A stretch of DNA of 64,000 nt, from the NCBI RefSeq assembly GCF_019430885.1, contig NZ_JAHYBZ010000001.1:558001-622000 (forward strand), read 5' to 3'. The DNA comes from Roseomonas alba. Its GTDB lineage: Bacteria > Pseudomonadota > Alphaproteobacteria > Acetobacterales > Acetobacteraceae. Of this stretch, positions 50,189 through 58,692 are shown one piece after another. The notes below the pieces were generated by a model. It saw only the letters and a list, made by a program, of their open reading frames with translations. It made no database searches and was not told the origin of the DNA. Numbering within the stretch: position 1 is the stretch's first letter; each line of letters starts with the position of its first letter. Position numbers and translations under genes: made by a program.

Positions 50189-52258
50189 TCACGACCCCCG
50201 CTGCATCAGCGCAATCACTGCCCGCTGCCACGCTTCCCAGGCCTGGTCCGCCGCCGCGCCCGCCTGCTCCGCGTCGCGGCTCGCGGCGTTCAGCTTGCGC
50301 CGCGCTTCCTGAAGCTCCGGCCCGGTGCGATCCTCGGCGGCCTGGCGGGCGCGTTGCAGCACCTGGTCGGCGCTGCGGTAGGTGCGCTGCTTCATCCGTG
50401 CATCGTCGAGCAACCGGCGCAGCTCGCCCATGCTCTCGACCACGGCGGCGAGGTCGGCGCGGCCGGGCACGTTCTCCGGCGTGCGGGCCAGGATCTCCTG
50501 CAGGCGCTCCATCGTGCCCGGGCCGCCGGGCAGGCGGCGCAGGTTCTGCTCCACGTCGAAATTCTGCCAGCGCAGCAGGATCGGCTCGCCCAACCCGCTG
50601 TCCCAGAGGGGGAGCGACTGGGTCATGGTGCGTTCGTAGGCGAGATTCAGTGTCTGCGGGCTGCCATCGAGCATGGCTTCGTGCCGCAGGCCGAAATCGC
50701 CCTCGGAGACGATGGTGAAGCGCGGCGTCGCACCGGGGCGGCGGGGCATGTCGATCACGACCGGGCCACGCGCGCCGCGCGGGTCGATGGCGAGCGAGGT
50801 CTGATCGGTGCGCACCATCTCGAGCGCGATGTAGCCGCGGCGCAGGGCGACGCGCGCCACGCGCTCATTCGTGGTGCTGGTCTGGTTCACCAGCACGTCG
50901 CGGTCCCGGCCGAAGGCGAGGATGCGGCCATCGCCCGCCGGCATGGCGCGGATCTCGGCATCGCCGAGGAAGACGCCGGCCTCATTGCCCTCCGCGCCAT
51001 AGACGGTGGCGAGGCCATCCGGCAGCGTGGATTGGGAGGTGTTGCGGATGCGCACCGCCTGCAAGGGCGACCGCGCGCTGAGATCCTGGATCCACCACAG
51101 CCGCTCCGCCGGCAGGCGGATGTCCAGGAAGGGGACGTTCGCCGTCTCCCCGCTGCGGATGGTCACCGGTTCGGAGAGGACGAAGGCGACGCGGCCGGCC
51201 GAGGCTTCCGCGCTGGCGCCGGCGGCCGGGTTGGCGGTGTCGGCGATGCCGGCGCCGACCGGGGCGTCGGGCGCGGCGGCGCGACGGGCAGCCTGCGGGG
51301 CGGCGCGCTCGGACTGCTCGAAGGCCCGGCCGCCCAGCGCCGCGACCGGCGCGGGCGCCGGCAGGGGGATGGGCACCCCACCGGTATCGGGACGGACCTG
51401 CACTGCGCCGGCGATGCGCACCGGCAATTCGGGACGCGGCACCGTGATCGGGTCGTAGATGCGCTGGCGGAAGGCGGCGGCCTCGCCCGAGACGAGCGCC
51501 AGGCGGATGCGGTCCCAATCGCTGCCGGAGGCGTTCTCCACCACCGCCCAGCCTTGCAGGCGGGCCTGTGGCGCGGTGGGCGCGGTGGGCGATCCGGCGG
51601 GCGGCGTGGCACCCATGGGCGGCACCAGCAGGCGGTAGGACGGCTTCCACAGTGGCGCGCCGGCGACGTAGAGCACCGCCACCTGGCGCGCGCGGTCGGC
51701 GCGCAGGCGGATGTCGATCCGCCGCTCGTCGGCGGCGCGGGCGGCGGCGAGGGATTCCGCCGCGCGGGCGACGCGCGCGGCGAGGCCCTCATCGACCAGC
51801 TTCACCTCGTCGCCCTCGCGCAGCAGCACCGTGGTCAGGCCGCGCTGGGTGACCAGGGTCAGGCGCAGGCCCTGTTCGGATTCGGCGGCATCGGCGATGC
51901 GGCCGCGGGCCCCGCCGGCCTCGGCTTCCTGGCCGCGCAGGGCGGAGAGCAGCCGGGCGCGGCTGTCGAAATCCTCGGGCTGGAGGGGCAGGCCGCGGAA
52001 GGCCTCGCCGGTCAGGTCGCGGGCGGGCAGGCGCAGCCCTTCCACAGTCCCGGCCTGGTCCACCACGATCAGGCTGCGCAGCAGGTCGTCCACATCGTCG
52101 GTACGAGCGCGGAAGGTGACATCGCCATCGGCGGGGACCTCGCCCGCGCGTTCGATCTGCGCGAGGCCGGCGGAGGAGAGCGTCACGCTGCGCACCGGCA
52201 ATTCGGTGGCGAGCGCGGTCGAGGCAGTCAGCAGGAAGGCCAGGGTCAGGCGGCGCAT
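50189..52258 (-). CDS. DUF4139-domain exported protein
   Basis: 689 residues. A signal peptide (MRRLTLAFLLTASTALATEL) is followed by LPVRSVTLSSAGLAQIERAG, the typical start of DUF4139 proteins. The conserved middle has LYVAGAPLWKPSYRLLVPP near 195 and WAVVENASGSDWDRIRLALV near 235; a low-complexity proline and alanine segment (about 290-350) interrupts the domain. The last 110 residues are a charged helical region (ARTPENVPGRADLAAVVESM) likely to form coiled coil. Function is unknown; it should act outside the cytoplasm. Confidence 0.82.
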   Translation of the reverse strand: MRRLTLAFLLTASTALATELPVRSVTLSSAGLAQIERAGEVPADGDVTFRARTDDVDDLLRSLIVVDQAGTVEGLRLPARDLTGEAFRGLPLQPEDFDSRARLLSALRGQEAEAGGARGRIADAAESEQGLRLTLVTQRGLTTVLLREGDEVKLVDEGLAARVARAAESLAAARAADERRIDIRLRADRARQVAVLYVAGAPLWKPSYRLLVPPMGATPPAGSPTAPTAPQARLQGWAVVENASGSDWDRIRLALVSGEAAAFRQRIYDPITVPRPELPVRIAGAVQVRPDTGGVPIPLPAPAPVAALGGRAFEQSERAAPQAARRAAAPDAPVGAGIADTANPAAGASAEASAGRVAFVLSEPVTIRSGETANVPFLDIRLPAERLWWIQDLSARSPLQAVRIRNTSQSTLPDGLATVYGAEGNEAGVFLGDAEIRAMPAGDGRILAFGRDRDVLVNQTSTTNERVARVALRRGYIALEMVRTDQTSLAIDPRGARGPVVIDMPRRPGATPRFTIVSEGDFGLRHEAMLDGSPQTLNLAYERTMTQSLPLWDSGLGEPILLRWQNFDVEQNLRRLPGGPGTMERLQEILARTPENVPGRADLAAVVESMGELRRLLDDARMKQRTYRSADQVLQRARQAAEDRTGPELQEARRKLNAASRDAEQAGAAADQAWEAWQRAVIALMQRGS

Positions 52259-52444
52259 GGCGGTGTCCTCTCGTCACACGGATGGCACCCTGCGCCGGAG
52301 CTGTGGCGCGCATGGGGCCGATTGGGGCGGAGCCGCGTCAGCCGCCGCCCATGTCAGGCGCGCCGGAGGGTAGGGAGGGCCACGGCACGGGTCCAGCGAT
52401 GCCGCGTGACAGGACTGAAGCGCTTCAGCGCGCCGTGCGATGCC

Positions 52445-53032
52445 TCACAGGAAGGCGGGCAGCAGCGATCCGACCATCAGCAGCGCCATGGCGATGTTGA
52501 AGCCGCGCAGGGCGACCTCGGTGCGCAGCACCCGTGCCGCCCCGGCGCCAAGGCCGGCCCAGACCAAGGTGCAGGGCAGGCCGACCAGGGTGAAGACGGC
52601 GGCGATGCGCAGCGTCTCGGACAGCGTGTCGCCCGCCGGCGTGGTGAAGGCGGGAATGGCGGCGAGCGCGATCATCCACGCCTTGGGGTTCACCCATTGG
52701 AACAGCGCCGCGCCCGTGAAGCCGAGTGGGGGGCGTGACGGGCCCTCGCCGGGCGCGCCGGCGCGCGCGATCTTCCAGGCGAGCACCAGCAGCCAGGCCG
52801 CTCCGCCCCATTTCAGCACCGCATGCAGCAGCGGCCAGGCGGCGAAGGGGCCGGCCAAGCCCATGCCCACGATCACCAGCATCGCCGCGAAGCCAATGGC
52901 GATGCCGAGCATGTGCGGCAGCGTCGCGCGGACCCCATGATTCGCCGCGGCGGCAGCGACCATCAGGACGTTCGGCCCGGGCGTCACCGAGGTCGCGACC
53001 GCGAAAGCGAGCAACGGGAGGAGCGTTTCCAT
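52445..53032 (-). CDS. LysE-family amino acid exporter
   Basis: 195 residues with about six membrane helices and the family start VATSVTPGPNVLMVAAAAAN at about 13-32. The second conserved segment QWVNPKAWMIALAAIPAF lies near 113. It should export an amino acid or related metabolite. It is divergent from a RidA gene; both may answer to the inverted repeat between them. A perfect palindrome CTGAAGCGCTTCAG (52415-52428) lies just after its stop. Confidence 0.9.
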   Translation of the reverse strand: METLLPLLAFAVATSVTPGPNVLMVAAAAANHGVRATLPHMLGIAIGFAAMLVIVGMGLAGPFAAWPLLHAVLKWGGAAWLLVLAWKIARAGAPGEGPSRPPLGFTGAALFQWVNPKAWMIALAAIPAFTTPAGDTLSETLRIAAVFTLVGLPCTLVWAGLGAGAARVLRTEVALRGFNIAMALLMVGSLLPAFL

Positions 53033-53095
53033 GGCCGAAGGTTAGGACCGTGGGGCTGACCTGTGCACGCGCTCTTGCCGAAATGCCCATGCGCG

Positions 53096-53110
53096 TGTCG
53101 CATGGCGACA
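53096..53110. promoter_or_regulatory. Inverted repeat between lysE-type and ridA-type genes
   Basis: TGTCGC and GCGACA are separated by ATG (53096-53110) in the 99-base divergent gap, so a regulator bound there could control both genes. Confidence 0.3.
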
Positions 53111-53131
53111 TGCGTCACAGGAGCGAAAGCA

Positions 53132-53599
53132 ATGTCAAGCGAGTCCCCCGAACAGCGCCTGGCCGCGTTGGGCCTGACCCTTCCGGACGTGCCGAAGCCC
53201 ATCGGCACCTATGTTCCCTATCGGGTGGAAGGCAACCTGCTGTGGACTTCCGGGCAGGGGCCGCGCGTGATCGAGGGGCCGCGCCCGCGCGGCAAGGTGC
53301 CCAGCGAGATGAGCGTCGAGGACGCCTATGCCGCTGCGCGGCTGGTGGGCCTCGGCCTGCTCGCCGCGGCGGCTGAGGGCGCAGGCGGGCTGTCCAAGCT
53401 CAAGGCGATCAAGGTGCTCGGCATGGTCAATGCCGACCTCGACTTCGAGGACCATCCGAAGGTCATCAACGGCTGCTCGGATCTGTTCGTGGCCGTGCTG
53501 GGCGAGAACGGGAAGCATGCGCGCTCGGCGGTGGGCTTCGCCTCCCTGCCTGGCCGCATCCCGGTCGAGATCGAGGCGATCTTCCGCATCCTCGACTGA
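53132..53599 (+). CDS. RidA-family (YjgF/YER057c) protein
   Basis: 155 residues with the RidA fold; YVPYRVEGNLLWTSGQGPRV near 30 and AVGFASLPGRIPVEIEAIF at the end are typical of the longer RidA-like subgroup. Classical RidA removes reactive imines such as 2-aminoacrylate; this subgroup's reaction is less certain. ATG 53132 has GGAG 10 bases before it. It is divergent from the LysE exporter, which suggests a shared amino acid context. Confidence 0.87.
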   Translation: MSSESPEQRLAALGLTLPDVPKPIGTYVPYRVEGNLLWTSGQGPRVIEGPRPRGKVPSEMSVEDAYAAARLVGLGLLAAAAEGAGGLSKLKAIKVLGMVNADLDFEDHPKVINGCSDLFVAVLGENGKHARSAVGFASLPGRIPVEIEAIFRILD

Positions 53600-53879
53600 C
53601 GGCGCGGAAACGGGGCCTTGTCGCTCCTGGGGCCCCGCGGCTGCGCCTGCCGAGCGCAGCCCGGCGGCGTTGCGCGCCATGCGCCTGGAGGAATTGCTCC
53701 CGCTCGATCGCCCGGCCCGGGCCGTGGTCGGACGTTTCGACTTCTCGCCGCTACGCCATCGGTTTGCCGCGCCCCGGGGTTTCGCCGGGCCGCGGGCGGC
53801 CATGCAGGCCGGGATGCCATGGCGGCGCCGACCCTGGCCGGCGTGCCGGACCCCGGGCCAGGAAGACAAGCGGGCGCTT
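53600..53879. other. Convergent intergenic region
   Basis: 280 bases between the RidA and Bug-type binding protein stops. Plus-strand frames cross it, but none has a start signal or a recognisable product. I see no hairpin strong enough to call a terminator. Confidence 0.4.
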
Positions 53880-54851
53880 CTACTCCGCCCGGATGTTCTG
53901 CTCACGGATGAGGCGACCCCACAGGACGGTCTCATCCGCCAGGGTGCGGCGCAGCGCCTCGCCGTCGCCGGGCGTCAGGGCGACGCCCTGGGCAGCCATG
54001 CGGGCGATCAGGTCGGTGTCGGTCGTCGCCTCCCGCAGGGCGGCGCCGGCACGCGCGACGATCGGCGCGGGCAGGCCGGCCGGGCCGAACAGCCCCTGCC
54101 AGAAGACGCCGTCATAGCCCGGCAGCACATCGGCGATGGGTGGCAGGTCCGGCACCGCCGCGGCGCGTTCCTTCGAGGATATGGCGAGCCCGCGCGTCAC
54201 CCCGTCCCGGATCACGGGCAGGGCTTCCTGCACCGCGCTGAACATGCCCTGGATGCGGTTCTCCCGCAGGTCCAGCAACCCCGCCGCGCCGCCGCGATAG
54301 GGGACATGGACCACATCGATCCCCGCGCGGGCGCGGAACAGCTCCAGGCACAGATGGTTCACCGCGCCGGTGCCGGAGGAGCCGAAGTTCAGCTTCCCCG
54401 GATTGGCCTTGGCGTAGGCGATCAGCTCCGCCGTGTTGCGCGCCGGCACCGAGGGATGGACGTGCAGCACGAAGGCGGTGCGGAACACCGTGCCGATCGG
54501 CGTCAGTTCCTTCTGCGGGTCCTTCGGCGTCAGGTTCGGCTGGAGCGCCGGATTGATGGCGAGCGTCGAAGTGCCCATCAGCAGCGTGTAGCCATCCGGC
54601 CGTGCCTGGGCGGCCGCGGTGTTCGCCAGCGCCGTCGCGGCGCCGGGGCGGTTCTCCAGCACCATCGTCTGGTTCAGCGCACGGCCCATGCGCTCGACAA
54701 CGGCACGCGCCGCGAAATCGGTGACACCGCCGGGCGGGTAGCCGAGCAGTACCGAGACGGAGCGGCTCGGCCAGGCATCCTGCGCGGCGGCGGGGCGGAG
54801 CAGGGCGGGCAGGGCAAGCGGCGCCCCGAGCCATGCGCGGCGGGTGATCAT
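53880..54851 (-). CDS. Bug-family (TctC-like) periplasmic solute-binding protein
   Basis: 323 residues: a short signal with ITRRAWLGAPLALPALLRPA, then SVSVLLGYPPGGVTDFAARA near 35, characteristic of Bug receptors, followed by TLLMGTSTLAINPALQP near 90, LNFGSSGTGAVNHLCLELFR near 155 and GLFGPAGLPAPIVARAG near 255. Bug proteins bind carboxylates and similar small molecules. GGAGGAAACGACG precedes ATG 54851. The TctAB membrane partners are not in the window. It is divergent from the phosphonate-type transporter. Confidence 0.92.
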   Translation of the reverse strand: MITRRAWLGAPLALPALLRPAAAQDAWPSRSVSVLLGYPPGGVTDFAARAVVERMGRALNQTMVLENRPGAATALANTAAAQARPDGYTLLMGTSTLAINPALQPNLTPKDPQKELTPIGTVFRTAFVLHVHPSVPARNTAELIAYAKANPGKLNFGSSGTGAVNHLCLELFRARAGIDVVHVPYRGGAAGLLDLRENRIQGMFSAVQEALPVIRDGVTRGLAISSKERAAAVPDLPPIADVLPGYDGVFWQGLFGPAGLPAPIVARAGAALREATTDTDLIARMAAQGVALTPGDGEALRRTLADETVLWGRLIREQNIRAE

Positions 54852-54991
54852 CGTCGTTTCCTCCATGTCGTTGCGCATAGCCTGCCCGCGCCCGGCGTCG
54901 GCCTCAAGCCCGCGCAACAGCTCTGTCATCTGGGCGTCATCGGCCAGTCACGCCCCGCTGCTACTGCGCCGCAGCACGGAGGCGGGACGCG

Positions 54992-55792
<801 letters not shown>

Positions 55793-55810
55793 AGAACCAG
55801 GAGAACGCAG

Positions 55811-56821
55811 ATGATCACCCGTCGTACCCTCGCCGGCCTCGGCGCCGGCGCGCTGATCGCGCCCGGCCTTGCCGTCGCGCAGCAGCAGCCCGCGCAGCCG
55901 ACGATGCGCCGCACGCTCGACGCCACCACCACCATGCCGGAAGCCGGGAAGCGCCCGTGGGCGGAGCAGGTGCCGCAGCTCCGCATCGGCCTGCTCGGCG
56001 GCGAGAACGAGGCTGACCGCCTTGGCCGCTTCGGCGCCTATCGCGACCTGCTGGAGGAGACCTTCAAGGTCCCGACGCGCCTGTTCCCGGCGACCGACTA
56101 CGCCGGCGTGCTGCAGGCCTTCTCGGCCGCGCAGATCGAGATGGCCTCGCTCGGCGCCTCCGGCTACGCCGGCGCCTGGCTCGACACCAATGGCGGCGTG
56201 CAGCCGCTCGTGGTGCCCGAGGAGAATGACGGTTCGATCGCCTATGTCTCGGTGCTGGTGGTTCGCGCCGACAGCGGCATCACCACTCTCGAGCAGATGC
56301 GCGGCAAGTCGCTCGCCTGGGCCGACCCGAACTCGACCTCGGGCTACCTGATCCCGCGCTTCGCGCTGCGCCGCCAGGGCATTGGCGTCGAGAGCGGCCA
56401 GTATTTCTCCCGCACCGGCTTCGCCGGCGGGCATGAGCAGGGCGTCGTCGCCGTGCTGCAGAAGCAGTATGACGGCGCCTGCACCTGGGCCTCGGGCCAG
56501 GGCGACCCGGCGCAGGGCTACAGCCGCGGCAACCTGCGCGCGATGGTCGAGAAGGGCATGCTCAACATGGCCGATCTGCGCGTGATCTGGACGTCCGATC
56601 CGATCCCGAACGGCCCGCTCGCCGTGCGCACTGCGCTTCCGGCCGCCTTCAAGGAAGACATGACGCGCTTCCACCTGGCCCTGCCGAAGACGCATCCGGA
56701 CATCTACCAGCAGATCGAGCGCGGCGGCGGAACGGGGTATCGCGAGGTCACCCACCAGACCTTCGACATCATCGTCGAGCTGCGTCGCGAAGAAGCCGCC
56801 GCCCGTCGCCGGCGTTCGTGA
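55811..56821 (+). CDS. phnD: Phosphonate-type ABC transporter binding protein
   Basis: 336 residues with an export signal (ITRRTLAGLGAGALIAPGLA). The mature part has the PhnD fold: LRIGLLGGENEADRLGRFGA near 58, TDYAGVLQAFSAAQIEMASL near 95, LAWADPNSTSGYLIPRFAL near 170 and IWTSDPIPNGPLAVR near 260. The SxTSG loop (NSTSGYL) holds the phosphonate group in known members. AGGAGA lies before ATG 55811. It overlaps phnE by GTGA. Confidence 0.93.
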   Translation: MITRRTLAGLGAGALIAPGLAVAQQQPAQPTMRRTLDATTTMPEAGKRPWAEQVPQLRIGLLGGENEADRLGRFGAYRDLLEETFKVPTRLFPATDYAGVLQAFSAAQIEMASLGASGYAGAWLDTNGGVQPLVVPEENDGSIAYVSVLVVRADSGITTLEQMRGKSLAWADPNSTSGYLIPRFALRRQGIGVESGQYFSRTGFAGGHEQGVVAVLQKQYDGACTWASGQGDPAQGYSRGNLRAMVEKGMLNMADLRVIWTSDPIPNGPLAVRTALPAAFKEDMTRFHLALPKTHPDIYQQIERGGGTGYREVTHQTFDIIVELRREEAAARRRRS

Positions 56822-57720
56822 GCGCATCTTACGCCACCGGCCTCCCCGCGGTGATCCGCGGGGAGGAAGCCTACCAGGCCGCCCGCCGGGAGAAGCGCCG
56901 CCAGGTGCTGCTCGGCGCGGCGATCCTGCTCGTTTGCCTGGCGATCTCCGCCTGGGTCAGCGAGGCGCGTCCTTCCACGCTCTGGGCCGGCCTGCCGCGC
57001 ATCGGCGAGTATTTCGGCAAGATCCTGCCCGACCTCCGCTGGCACGCGCTGTTCGCGAATGCCGAGACGGAAGGCTCGATCGCCTTTTGGCTGTATCGCC
57101 TTCCCGAATGGTCCTGGCTGATTTTCGAGACCGCGAACATGGCGGCGCTGGCGACGCTGATGGGGTCCGCCGTCGCCCTGCTGCTGTGCTTCCCGGCAGC
57201 GCGCAACATCGCGCCCTCGCCGTTGGTCTATCACCTCGCGCGGCGCTCGCTCGAAGCGATGCGCACCGTGCCCGAGATCGTCTATGCGCTGATCTTCGTC
57301 TGGGCTTTCGGCGTCGGGCCGCTCGCGGGCATCCTGGCGATCGCGCTGCATTCGGCCGGCGCCAATGGCAAGCTGTTCGCCGAAGCCATCGAGAATGCCG
57401 ACCTCAAGGCCTGGGAAGGCGTGCAGAGCACCGGCGGATCCTGGGTCCATGCCTGCCGCTTCGCCGTGCTGCCGCAGGTGCTGCCCAACATCCTGTCCTA
57501 TCTGCTGCTGCGCTTCGAGGTGAACATCCGCTCCGCGAGCGTCATCGGCTTCGTCGGCGCCGGCGGCATCGGTGAGGAGCTCTACAAGGTGATCTCCTTC
57601 AACTACTACGAGGAGATCAGCGCCATCGTGCTGCTGATCGTCCTGACCGTGTCCTGCGTCGACCTCGTCTCCGAGCGGCTGCGCCACGCCGCGATCGGGC
57701 GGCTGGAGGCAGCGCGATGA
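56818..57720 (+). CDS. phnE: Phosphonate-type ABC transporter permease (first PhnE)
   Basis: 300 residues with about six membrane helices. One N-terminal helix (QVLLGAAILLVCLAISAWVS) is followed by the permease domain; the EAA loop is EGVQSTGGSWVHACRFAVLP near 200 and VIGFVGAGGIGEELYKVI near 241 is typical of PhnE. The GTG start overlaps the phnD stop. Paired with a second PhnE gene, so the channel is probably a heterodimer. Confidence 0.92.
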   Translation: MSASYATGLPAVIRGEEAYQAARREKRRQVLLGAAILLVCLAISAWVSEARPSTLWAGLPRIGEYFGKILPDLRWHALFANAETEGSIAFWLYRLPEWSWLIFETANMAALATLMGSAVALLLCFPAARNIAPSPLVYHLARRSLEAMRTVPEIVYALIFVWAFGVGPLAGILAIALHSAGANGKLFAEAIENADLKAWEGVQSTGGSWVHACRFAVLPQVLPNILSYLLLRFEVNIRSASVIGFVGAGGIGEELYKVISFNYYEEISAIVLLIVLTVSCVDLVSERLRHAAIGRLEAAR

Positions 57721-58553
57721 ATGCCCCCGCCAATGTCGCGATGTGGCGGGAACGCATGCCCGCCGCCTTTGGCGCGACGCCGTCCCAGCGCGCTCTGCGC
57801 AGCGTTGGCTGGGCGGCCTTCGCCATCTGGCTGATCGGCGCGCTGTGGTATTTCGGCTTCACGCCGCAGCGGCTGTGGAACGGGCTGTCGGGCCTCGGGA
57901 CCATCGTGCGGCTGATGATCCCGCCCTCGCCGGGCGAGCTCTGGCTCGACATCCTCAAGGGCCTGGCGGAGAGCGTCGCCATGGCCTTCCTAGGCACCTT
58001 CATGGCCGCGCTGATCGCGGTGCCGCTCGGCTTCCTCGGTGCGCGGAACGTCGTGACGAATGTGCTGCTGCGCTTCTCCCTGCGGCGGCTGCTGGATGGG
58101 TTGCGCGGCGTTGATCAGCTGATCTGGGCGCTGGCCTATGTGCGCGCGGTGGGGCTCGGGCCGCTTGCCGGCGTGCTCGCCATCTTCACCACCGACGTCG
58201 CGGTGATCGCCAAGGTCTATGCCGAGGCGATCGAGAATGCCGAGAAGCGCCAGGCCGAGGGCGTGGTCGCCGCGGGGGGCGGGCGGCTTGCCGCCATCCG
58301 CTTCGGCGTGCTGCCCCAGGTCGCGCCGGTGATGCTGGCCCAGGCGCTGTACTTCTTCGAGAGCAACACGCGTTCCGCAGCGATCCTCGGCGTGGTCGGC
58401 GCCGGCGGCATCGGGCTGCAGATCGCCGAGCGCATCCGCGTCCGCCATTGGGACGAGGTCGCCTTCATCATCATCCTGATGATCGTGACTGTCGCCATCA
58501 TCGACACGATCTCGGGTCGCGTCCGCCGCCGGCTGATCGGCATGCGCCACTGA
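57717..58553 (+). CDS. phnE: Phosphonate-type ABC transporter permease (second PhnE)
   Basis: 278 residues, a paralogue of the gene before it, which it overlaps by ATGA. The EAA loop is EGVVAAGGGRLAAIRFGVLP near 180 and AAILGVVGAGGIGLQIAERI near 220 is the PhnE-type segment. A hairpin follows its stop. No C-P lyase, phosphonatase or phosphite dehydrogenase gene accompanies the transporter in the window. Confidence 0.92.
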   Translation: MNAPANVAMWRERMPAAFGATPSQRALRSVGWAAFAIWLIGALWYFGFTPQRLWNGLSGLGTIVRLMIPPSPGELWLDILKGLAESVAMAFLGTFMAALIAVPLGFLGARNVVTNVLLRFSLRRLLDGLRGVDQLIWALAYVRAVGLGPLAGVLAIFTTDVAVIAKVYAEAIENAEKRQAEGVVAAGGGRLAAIRFGVLPQVAPVMLAQALYFFESNTRSAAILGVVGAGGIGLQIAERIRVRHWDEVAFIIILMIVTVAIIDTISGRVRRRLIGMRH

Positions 58554-58564
58554 CCTTCGGCTGC

Positions 58565-58586
58565 CGCTGCCACGCATGTGGCAGCG
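58565..58586 (+). terminator. Hairpin after phnE
   Basis: A perfect 9-bp stem CGCTGCCAC / GTGGCAGCG with a GCAT loop begins 12 bases after the stop of the second phnE gene. No T-run follows. Confidence 0.55.
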
Positions 58587-58692
58587 ACGCGGCCGAAACC
58601 CGGCGCGATTGCCCCGCCGTGGCCCTCAACTCCCCAGAATGCTGCGCGTTGATGACCTGATGGCGCCCCAAGCGTCCAGGGAGACCAAGACC